Positions 55,511 to 64,000 of a DNA stretch of 64,000 nt are shown one piece after another (within the stretch, counting starts at the first letter, position 1; the number at the start of each line of letters is the position of its first letter). The notes under the pieces are model-generated. The model did not search any database and was not told where the DNA came from. It saw only the letters and a list, made by a program, of their open reading frames with translations. The DNA is taken from contig NC_084760.1 of NCBI RefSeq assembly GCF_028858725.1, positions 59,359,367 to 59,423,366 on the forward strand, in the 5' to 3' direction. The DNA comes from Colius striatus (Eukaryota; Chordata; Aves; Coliiformes; Coliidae). A program made the position numbers and the translations under genes.

Positions 55511-58500
55511 CTGCAAATGTATTCGAAATACATCACTGAACGACAGCAAAAGGATGTTCATGTGGGGTTAGAATGGGAGGGGAGCGTTACCTTGAGAAGG
55601 CTCAGAGGTAAAAAAAAAAAACAACCCATCACAACCACATCCCAAACTTCATCAACCCTCAAGCCCCCAAAACAATCACCATACTAAAAATTTACCAAAA
55701 AATTCCTGAAAGTAACAAATAGTATTCTATTGACAAAAAGTATTCTTGTATCCCAGAAGTTTTTGAAGTTCTGCAACAGATCTAGCAAATAAAGACTTAA
55801 CAAGAATATATGCACTACAGAAAAAGTAGAGTTCCCTTCAGTTTCCTGAAAAAAATGGAAAGATACTTTGGAACATGTAATAAGTATAGTAATGAGACTG
55901 TAAAAGAAGACTATAACAGAAATTTCTTTCTCAGCACAAGAATCTCCTTTCACTAGTTTAAGAGATCTTTCTCTAGCTTAACTCAGGGAAGTGTAAATAT
56001 ACACATTACTCTGTTCCTCATAATCAGTCTTCCACATTTGAAGAGTTCTGTCTTAAGAGATGTACCAATACACATGTGGCACTTGGTCTAGATGATTATA
56101 GGTCCACTCCATCTGAAATATTCTACTCTATTCTATTCTACATAATGCTTTGCAGTCAATGACATAAGAGTATCCTCTGAGGCAGAACAGGCAAAAGAGC
56201 ACCTAGGACCTTCTTTTCCCTTCCCTGGATCTCAATCTTAATTCAGCAAGCTCTACTGCTGTTGGAATCCAATACAAGAGAAAAAAAGAAGAAACTGGAA
56301 GGCATTCTGAGGCAACAGTTAGCTCACTGCTTGCCTTATATCAACTGCAACTAAAAAACCCAAATATAACATAAGGTGCAAGAAAAATACAATGTAACCA
56401 AGAGGTTTAATTTAATTTGGAAAAGTGGTAGTTTCCTGAGCCATAGGTGGTAAGTGGGAGAAGAAATAACTAACTCAGAAGACAGAGGTTGGCAAGACCA
56501 ATATTAGCCACCGTAACTATTATATGATGAAGAATTTGAAGTCTTCTTAGGGGAATAGGTACAGAAGAGCAGACGATGTGCATTGGTACAATACTGATGT
56601 TTGCTGATGTATTAATCCTAGCAATTTTTATTAATCAATCTTCTACAATGTGCCAAATGTTATCTCTGTAGTACAAGTGAGGATTTAAAAGAGATTGTTG
56701 AGATTTAAGAATCAGTATTTAACAATCAAACCATAATCAATGAAAAAAACTTAAGTCTCCAATTGTTAAATTACAACAAGTAATGCAAGCATTTGTATTC
56801 TGAAACACCAAAATAAAATATTATTCTCCTACTGAAAACTGTTTTAGTGATGTAGGGAGCTGAAAGACAAAAGAATAAACATGCAGCATGTCATCCATGC
56901 ACTTAAACGGCTCCAAGTCCACTGCAGAAAAAGTGGCAAAGATTTCTTAAATCTCTTAAAAGATGCTCACTGCTACTTTAAACTCTTCCTTTTTTATAGT
57001 GTCATTTTTTTTACTTCATTACCCACTAATCTCAGAACAAAGAAGGGCTTAGAGAACTGTGCAACCTTTCCAGACATACAAAGTGTATTGCACGTGTGTC
57101 AAGGCAAACAACAGCCCTGCCTGATGCTGAACAGATGCCTTGTCATTTAATTATAAGTTTCAAGAAGCGATTTGACTTCTCAAGAGCCACCTTCTGGGTG
57201 CAACTCAAAATATGAAAATAAATTTCCCAAGAGCTCTCAGCATATTACAATTAAGAAATTAAATCAAATCCTGTTATGTTGATGAGTGCAGCTTTTCACC
57301 AGAGCTTTATGTAGGAGGTAAGCTTTTCCATTTGTATTATCCAGTGACTGTTGATTGTTACTATAGTTGTAGACTAAAAACAATAAAAATTGTGTATTCA
57401 TCACTACAAATAATAGACAATTGCACTTTATCCATTATTTTACCATGTACCTCAGTCTTCTTAATTGGACAGGTGGAAGAGATTCTAACCTTAGTTTCAG
57501 TGATTACCTAAGATTCCAGCAGATCAACAATTCCTTTTGTTATACAGAATTCCATAACTTTAAGTCAAAAACTATTTTTTAAATTCAAGTACTTTATGTT
57601 TTAATGTATTTCAAAGCTTTCACACAAAATGAATGCTGTACAGATTAATGTATCAAAAGATTATTTCAGTAATGCTTTTCCTCCCAAATAGGAAAAGCAG
57701 CACTAAAGAAGTTTGATCTCAAAAAAAACCAAAACCAATCCCTTTTAAGAACAGAAAGAAATCCATTTACACGATCTTTGATGCAAAGTTACAAATGTTG
57801 TTTTTCTTTCAGTTATATTCTGACGGTCCTTATTCACAAAACATGATCACTTAACTTTGCCACCATTAACAGTCTCAGGGTCTTTCTCTGTTCTCTTATT
57901 CAACATCTCTACCTTGCTCTTGATTCAGGTTTCTGAAATATCATCCAGGTCTCACTGGACTTCAAAAAGCACATTGTAAGTGTTAACAGTTTACATACTC
58001 ACCTCATCATGGTCAATATCTGAATCTCCAGTAATGACAATGCGCTTCTCAATTCTTGTTTCTGATACCCCACCTTTTACCATCTATCGATGGCCCAAAA
58101 AATGAAGAAAATAACCTTTTAATTACTCCATATTGCCACAAAGCACTTCTTTTTGTTGCACTGAAGCAAATAAAAATTCTGTGACTGAGTTGCAATTAGT
58201 AATAAATAGTCTTGGTGCTAAATCATCCTTTCTTTTCTCAGTTATGTGGTTAGTCACATTCTAGCAATTGCTAAACTCTATAAAAATCAAGCAATAGAGA
58301 ATTTCTTCTGTTACTGGAGTCCAAGTTTGAACAGATCTAGACATGCAGACAAAGTGGAATTCCAGCTTCTTCTACCGTATAAGTCTGCCAATAAGAAAAT
58401 TCTAGGAGTCTTTTGTTTCAAGCCATCATCATCATGGGCTGAAGAATCCTGTGCCATTAAATACAACAATGACCTGATTTCCAGTTCTGCCATTCACAGA

Positions 58501-61500
58501 CTTTAGTGAGACATTTTCAACATCTTTCACATTGCTGACAAATAATTTTGTGCTTTCTTCACTTCTTACTCTAACGATTAAAACATTTTAGCTTATAGAA
58601 AAATTCTCACAGAAATAACATTGTGTGCTGTTCTAAAGAAAAAAAGTCAGTCTGTAGAAGAGAGAAAAATGAACTACTAAAGACACCACTGACAGTATTA
58701 GAACAGATCCAAGTTGATTCTGTTAAGAACACTATTAGAACTATTTTGGAAGATATCTTTATCAATAATGAAGATTTAGTATGTAAAAGTTAGTTCAGAA
58801 AATTCAATCTTTTGAACCAATAATAAGAAGTCAGTAGGAAAAGATAATGATCTGCTGCATTACAATAAACCCAGTAATGTTTTAGTAGAAGACAACACTG
58901 AATTTCCTTTAATGGTTCCCTCTGAAGAGCTGCATTGTTTGACATCTGAACTTGACAAGTAAATGTACACATTTTCCCCCACACACTTTCAGATGCAGTA
59001 GCACAATTTATTGAATAAAATCTTTTTCCCGAAAAGGTGGTGTCCTAATGATTTTAAAAGGGTGCCGGAGACTGAAAAGGACCTGTTCACTAGTCTGCAT
59101 AATAAAACATACACATTTTAAATTCTGAGCTTACTTTAGTGCACATGACTTATCTGATGACTTTCCAACACTATCCTTCCACTGTCATTCTGTGAATACA
59201 ACTTTCAATCTTAAGAATACTTAAATCTTTAGAATATATATATATAAAAATTATATCCAGTGAGCAGCAAACTATCATTCCATTCTGCAGTGATGTGAAA
59301 TTTTTTGTCTTGGGGGGAAAAAAGAAATCCCAAACTCACACTTTGTTTCTCTCTTCCCTTTTGCTTTACCCTAAACGATGCTTTCTGTTGTTTCCCTAGA
59401 AAATTATATTAAGAGTTCAAAGACAAAGAGTTCAAAACATTGGTGTTGGAGCATGCCTAAAATTTGGTAAATATTTGCATAAATTAATAACAGCAGTAAT
59501 CATCATCACCAGACTTCATTAGTTCTAACATACTCTGGCATGAAACATTACATGAAACTGAAACAGATGTGATGGCCTATTAAAACTGAATTTTCCTTTG
59601 CTTTTCAAGTATGGAATGCAGACAGTGTAATTCAGCACTAAAATATGCCTGCAAAGTAATCCAGTGGTATGATGTGTTCTAATATATGCTCTAAACCTAG
59701 CAGCACAAGGGTCATCGACACAAAGACTGATAAAACAGTGTTTCAGTTCCTCCTTACAACTGATGTCATTAGCACAGCTCCTGCAGACCTCAGACAAATC
59801 ATTAACAAAACTCTGTAAAGTGTATCAGTGAGTGATGACAAGACCAAGACCGTAAAAATTTAGGTACATATTTGTGTTTGACAGATGAGTAATATGCATA
59901 TGAACTCAGAAAAAAGTTAATGATATTTTTCTCCCTTTTCCTGTCCGGTTTCCAGATATTCCTGCTTACTCATTAGGGATTCTCTATTCAAAATCTGCAT
60001 ACAGAAAAAGCTTAACTCACACATGCTTGTAATGAATACAATCAATTTCAAGTCAGTTTTCTGACATAAGATCATACATAAGAAACTTCATATAAGACTT
60101 CGTTTTGAGCTTTTGGTTTTTTTTTCCAGTTCAAAGACATGCTTTATTTATTTACTTGCTTATTTACTTATTTACCTTTGTAATGTGTGTAGTTGTGGTA
60201 GTAGAAATTGATTCAGATGTAATTGCTTGTGCACTCAGCAGCACACCACCATTGCCACCAGCACTGCCATCAAACTGTAAGAAAAAAACAGGTATTTTTA
60301 TATTTTTGCAATTAAAAGTTTTGTTTTCCTTACTAAACACATTCTTTAGTTCAATTAAAACTGAAATCTAAATAGAATTTATCCAATGTGAGACTGTTGT
60401 TAGGGTTCATTCCTGTTGAAACTGTATGAACAAATTTACATGTTCCTTTCAGGAGGAATGAGATATATTTTTTGAGTTTCCAAAACTAAAAGTGAGTTAT
60501 GCATTTGCAGACAGCAACTAATTCCTTATACAAAAAAACCCAAAACAATTCGAACTTCATAAGTAATGCTGCTCTCTACAAATGTTTCTACTTACCTAAT
60601 TCATGACCAAAGTAGAACCTTAGCTATTAAAAAAAATATAGGTTTTTGAAAAGCATTTTTTGGACATTATCTATTTAGATCTACAACTAACTGGAATAAA
60701 ATACAGCTTGCAAACAATATAATAATCCAGTCACTATACCTGTGGAGATTCATATGTGATAGTTTCTGTTTGAACAATTGGAACTTCTTTAGTAGAGATT
60801 TCAGTTCTCTGTGTGGCATCTGAAATGGTTACCATCTCTGTTTTCACTACTGGAGGCTGTGGTGCAAGAAATAATCAATCAGTTCAAGAGATAGAAGCAG
60901 GTTTGTAAAGTGGACCAGGTGAACACAACCAAAAACTCAGGAAAATCAGAATAGTAAGATGAGTATTTGACCGTCTTCCTAATTAAAAAGCATGCAATAA
61001 ATACACAAAATGAAAGGAAGACTAATACAGTCCTCTAGTATCTATGTAACATTCTGTCTCCTAATAATCTTGACTTTTAGCCAACAGTACATGTCACAGA
61101 AGGCAACTGCTAAAATCAAGCTGCAACATAGGTATTGAAAAATGTGTAAAACAGCATCATTAGAGAAAAAAAAAATCTTAGTTCGCATAAAGAAATTGAT
61201 AGCTGGCCCTAATGGATAAACTTCATTTTTGAACTTATCTGGGAAAATACCTATCATTGCTCAGTCAAACTGCAAATAAGGACTAGAAATTCCAAGGAAA
61301 CTACGTAAAGTTTAACTTTTTAATATATACTACTTCTGGAAAAGAAAAACAGCACTGACAACTGTATTTTAAGCAGTCTATATTCAATGTAATAATTCTG
61401 GAAACAATGGCTTCTTTTGACACCAATCCAAAAGAGTTAGCTAGTGATATTCTCTACAGTATTACAAAGGAAGTAATTACTCTTTCTCATCTGCAAGCCA

Positions 61501-63463
61501 GTGAGCTTGTGATTTATCTTACTGGAGTAAAGCCTTTGGATATTTTTATAGATGCATCTCCCATTGATTTGGGACGCACATGGTGCGAAATCCCCAGAGA
61601 AAAAGCCGTTCTTTCTGTCATATCCCTGTGCACACACAGCAGCCCTTCTCCCCTTCCTCTAAATTAACTGTGTTTTTAGGAAGTGTAGGTGCCTGAAATT
61701 TCTAAAGATCTTATACACCTTTCACGTCACTATCAGAACACTTGTGTATGCAAAACACAACAACAGACAGAAGGAAGGTTGTGTGGATTTAAGTGTCAAG
61801 GAAAAAAAAATGCCATCATTACAAGAACTGGGAAAAAGTCCACTCAATTGTTGAAAAACTCAGCAGAAGACCATGCCAACTTTACAAAGACATGCATCCC
61901 TATGCTTCATTATTTCCCTTTCTGCTTCTTATAAAGTTTTCCCAGCAATGAACCCTTCAACCTTGTTGGGCTTAAAACAACTGAATGTGACTGGAAACCA
62001 TGCATGCTCCGCTAAATATCTACTGCACTAGAAGATTTCATAGTAACATTGTGTTATATTCCTCATTCCTTTACAATGCAGTGCTCTAACCTGAGCAATT
62101 TATAGCAATATATATTCTAGCCTATAAATCTGTAACTATTTTTTTTTAAAGGAGAAAAAAAAAAAAAGGCCAGAGAAACTCTGAGTATTGAGGGTAAAAA
62201 AATAAGGAACCAAAATTTGTGGTGAATGTTTTCTAATTTCAATTGCTAATAGCTTTCCAATCACAATTACATGTCATAGACGTGTCAAAACAATTGACAA
62301 ATACACAAGACAAGACTTAAAACATTGGAAACATGTAGATAATAAATATACACTATGCAATTGCATGTAAAATCAGGGGGAGATAAAAAAAAAAGAGATG
62401 TTAATCTTCGGAAGGTTTGCATTACTGGTGATTCTCACTCAGCTCTCGCAAAAAGTCAGAAACCATAACTGAAAGAGACAGAATTTCACTGCTCATCAAT
62501 GGTTTCCCCTTCCAAATGATCTGAATCTTGTTGGATGTCTGAAGAGTTGGAGAAATAGCAGAAGAAGAAAGGCAGGTATACTTTCACCCCAAGAAATACC
62601 TCTGCTTAATCTAGTTGTCAAACTGTTCTACCATTTACCTCAGAACAACAAATTATTTGTGGTGCAACATCAATGTCAACATGAGACACATCTCCATTGA
62701 TTTTGATCTGTTCCTCCTCTTTTTCTTCACCTAAATCTTGTTTAATTTCCTCTGACAAATTCTTTTCTTCTGTAGCTATGATAACTGCATTTTCCTGGAC
62801 CAGTTCTTCAGCTTTATCTTGTGTGTGCTCAATTGGTACATTTAGTTTACTGCCTTCTGGTGTAGCTTCCACGTGTTGTATCTTTTCTTCATGTTCTTTC
62901 CTTTTTGTGTCTTCCTCTTCTTCCTTTTCTTCCCTGATGACTTCCTCAATTGCCCTATGATGTGGCTGGTATTCTCCCACCTCTTCATCCTCACTCTCAC
63001 TACTACTGCTGCTGCTGCTGCTACTATCTGATGGCAATGATGAAGAGTCTTTTTTTGACAGATGCTCCACCTTACATGTCTCCCCAGCATCAGTGGCAAC
63101 TTGCATTTTCCCTTTGTTGGTTTCGTCTACGACTAGTGTATCTTCTATCCCAACCTCTGCCTGCTTCTTCTCCACCACTATGTCCAGAGTCTCATGTGAA
63201 CTCTGCACAAAAAACATGGATGAGGAAAAACAAAAGTACAGTATATGAATAAATTAAAATGATGGAAACAAAATTAGCTGATGGCTGGTTCATGTCATGT
63301 AGAAGACAAAAGATGGTTGTGATGGTTAACTGAAAAGGGAAGGAAAGAAAAAATGAAGATGGATTGAAGAGTTAGAGCCAAATTTAACTATGGAAAAAAT
63401 CAGTAAAACCTTATCAGCATCGCTGACTCCAGTACAAGGCCCTTCTGCTCTGGAAGCATGTCT
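55403..63463 (-). CDS. EPB41L2: Protein 4.1G (erythrocyte membrane protein band 4.1 like 2), 3' part of the coding region
   Basis: The minus strand carries the last part of a protein 4.1 family gene, about 340 codons over six exons: 63410-63463 (candidate), 62639-63202, 60740-60856, 60176-60274, 58003-58083 and 55403-55510. All junctions are GT-AG and phase 0. The last four exons form the family's C-terminal domain ([20 protein letters not shown], then [24 protein letters not shown] and [18 protein letters not shown]). The ending [12 protein letters not shown] fits 4.1G better than 4.1R (HQETEIADE) or 4.1B (HKETEITPEDGED), by my recollection of the family. 4.1G links membrane proteins to the spectrin-actin skeleton, and its C-terminal domain binds several receptors and other partners. 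The FERM, FA and spectrin-actin-binding parts should lie to the right, outside the window. Confidence 0.92.
55511..58002 (-). other. EPB41L2 intron
   Basis: About 2.5 kb. It contains a short CR1-like tail at 56078-56142 and otherwise nothing recognised. The plus-strand frame at 55274-55687 is the antisense shadow of the last coding exon. Confidence 0.7.
56078..56142 (+). mobile_element. CR1-like 3' tip with ATTCT repeat
   Basis: 'acttggtctagatgattata' is followed by 'ggtccactccatctgaaata' and then several TTCTA or ATTCT units. This is the pattern of a CR1 3' end, antisense to EPB41L2 and inside its intron. Only the tip remains. Confidence 0.65.
58003..58083 (-). CDS. EPB41L2: EPB41L2 coding exon (C-terminal domain)
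   Basis: 81 bases, 27 residues: [20 protein letters not shown] then SDIDHDE. Donor GAG|GTGAGT is full consensus; the acceptor (CATCGATAG) is weaker. This is the most conserved stretch of the protein 4.1 C-terminal domain. The first residue is Met where I remember Thr in paralogues (HITK-TVKGG), a one-base change. Confidence 0.93.
58084..60175 (-). other. EPB41L2 intron
   Basis: About 2.1 kb, AT-rich, with a short TA run near 59236-59246. No gene recognised. Confidence 0.7.
60176..60274 (-). CDS. EPB41L2: EPB41L2 coding exon (C-terminal domain)
   Basis: 99 bases, 33 residues: [20 protein letters not shown] then [13 protein letters not shown]. Acceptor TTCTTACAG and donor AAG|GTAAAT. The glycine-rich start followed by SAQAITSES and a threonine run is typical of 4.1G and its paralogues. 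Confidence 0.92.
60275..60739 (-). other. EPB41L2 intron
   Basis: 465 bases with no feature beyond its splice sites. Confidence 0.75.
60740..60856 (-). CDS. EPB41L2: EPB41L2 coding exon (start of C-terminal domain)
   Basis: 117 bases, 39 residues: [20 protein letters not shown] then [19 protein letters not shown]. Acceptor TTGCACCACAG and donor CAG|GTATAG. Paralogues, as I recall them, read TETKTITYE where this reads TETITYE, so two residues seem to be missing. Confidence 0.93.
60857..62638 (-). other. EPB41L2 intron, with a possible alternative exon
   Basis: About 1.8 kb. The segment 62422-62538 is open in the frame of the preceding exon and has an acceptor before it. The plus-strand frame at 61407-61667 has no support. 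Confidence 0.6.
62422..62538 (-). other. Candidate alternative terminal exon of EPB41L2
   Basis: After a pyrimidine-rich tract ending CTCTTCAG at 62539, the minus strand stays open for 38 codons in the frame of the upstream exon, starting [14 protein letters not shown] and ending [14 protein letters not shown] before TAA at 62422-62424. A second acceptor-like tract (TCTGTCTCTTTCAG) lies inside it, just before the MVSDF part. No AATAAA is obvious nearby. It could be chance or a rare isoform end. Confidence 0.25.
62639..63202 (-). CDS. EPB41L2: EPB41L2 large variable acidic exon (U3-type region)
   Basis: 564 bases, 188 residues, from [14 protein letters not shown] to APQIICCSE. Acceptor TTTTTTGTGCAG and donor GAG|GTAAAT, both phase 0. 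The protein is low in complexity: a serine run ([20 protein letters not shown]), then [20 protein letters not shown] and further Glu/Lys-rich stretches, with no folded domain. It lies directly before the C-terminal domain, where 4.1 proteins carry their poorly conserved unique region 3, often an alternatively spliced exon. The serine run is coded partly by repeated AGC (CTG repeat on the plus strand at 63006-63023). Plus-strand frames here are antisense shadows. Confidence 0.85.
63006..63023 (-). repeat. Trinucleotide repeat coding for serine
   Basis: On the plus strand five CTG-type triplets in a row flanked by related triplets; on the coding strand these are AGC/AGT serine codons. Length variation between individuals is likely. 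Confidence 0.8.
63203..63409 (-). other. EPB41L2 short intron
   Basis: About 207 bases between the large exon and the candidate small exon; if the small exon is not real, the intron extends to the right edge. Confidence 0.45.
63410..63463 (-). CDS. EPB41L2: Candidate small EPB41L2 exon
   Basis: 54 bases, 18 codons, no stop: [18 protein letters not shown]. Preceded by a good acceptor (TTTTTGTTTCACAG) and followed by AAG|GTTTTA, a poor donor. Its length is a multiple of three and its phase fits the next exon. I do not recognise the peptide. It may be an alternatively used cassette exon or a chance open segment. Confidence 0.4.
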
Positions 63464-64000
63464 CTGTGAAACAAAAAGTAATCAGAGGACAAAAATCAAT
63501 GGGTAAGTATTTTCAACAAGCAAGCATTTAAGACTGTATATACATGATACTAGACAGACACTGTGTATTCACTGCAAGATTCACACAGAACTAGGCTCAT
63601 TTACTTCCACTTTATTAAATAACCCATTCAAAAGTAGCTAAGAATTACGGATGTTATTGTGATAAGAATTCAATTATGAAGAACTGAAAATAAAAGCATG
63701 AATGCGCTGACCAATGATGGTTCAGAGCCAGTTATTTCTCTGAATTAAATCAGGAATTAAGAATAAGTAATATTAAGGGAAATTTAGCAAAAATAAAGCC
63801 AAAGTTATTTAACATTCTACTATCAGTTTATCATCACATAAAATAAAATAGAAAGAAGACTTGAAGATTTTATTAGTTGTTCATCTGCGGTCTGTTAGTT
63901 TATGAAATTTACTAGATAACAAGAGGAATACTGTTTAGGGTGGTTGTCAGAACAGCAATACATGAATATCAAAATGACCCCATTAGGATTTGGTTTGGAG
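63464..64000 (-). other. EPB41L2 intron, continues past the window
   Basis: AT-rich with no exon recognised. The rest of EPB41L2 (FERM and spectrin-actin-binding exons) should lie further right. Confidence 0.65.

Noticed and set aside
55274-55687. 137-codon plus-strand frame
   Set aside because: It overlaps the last EPB41L2 coding exon in antisense and has no splice or domain support.
62697-62960. Plus-strand open frame rich in serine opposite the large EPB41L2 exon
   Set aside because: It is the antisense of the Glu/Lys-rich coding exon; the serine-rich look comes from reading GAA codons backwards as TTC and related triplets.

Overview
This window is vertebrate nuclear DNA, almost certainly from a bird. 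It has long AT-rich gene-free stretches, split genes with GT-AG introns, many CR1 LINE fragments ending in the avian-type ATTCTATG repeat, and two LTRs resembling those of avian endogenous retroviruses. No bacterial-style operon, CRISPR array or plasmid feature is present. I did no similarity search; gene names rest on recognising the protein sequence and the neighbourhood.

Layout. About 1-39,600 is intergenic. It carries CR1 pieces (2184-2560 minus; 14422-14690 plus; 24250-25600 mixed; 26155-26322 plus; 34440-35830 plus; 38951-39151 plus), a roughly 1.1 kb solo-type LTR (18462-19570) and a possible ancient MIR remnant near 17,100. 39,714-42,763 (+) is a small two-exon gene encoding an 81-residue single-pass membrane protein, called here SMLR1 (small leucine rich protein 1). 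42,764-50,365 is the convergent intergenic gap, with two minus-strand CR1 tails and an LTR split by a later CR1 insertion (48306-49065). From about 50,365 to the right edge (-) lies the 3' part of EPB41L2 (protein 4.1G): a terminal untranslated exon, four exons that encode the conserved protein 4.1 C-terminal domain, one large acidic, serine-rich variable exon and one candidate small exon. The FERM and spectrin-actin-binding exons lie beyond the right edge.

The order SMLR1 (+) followed by EPB41L2 (-), tail to tail, matches the arrangement I know from human 6q23, and each call supports the other. The two genes are not known to share a pathway. 4.1G is a membrane-skeleton adaptor, and the function of SMLR1 is not established.

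I found no clearly new biological system. The observations most worth checking are a possible alternative terminal exon of EPB41L2, an apparent two-residue loss in its otherwise conserved C-terminal domain, a stop codon placed just before the last splice junction, the nested CR1-in-LTR insertion, and a splice-site-flanked open segment at 12,594-12,675 (-).
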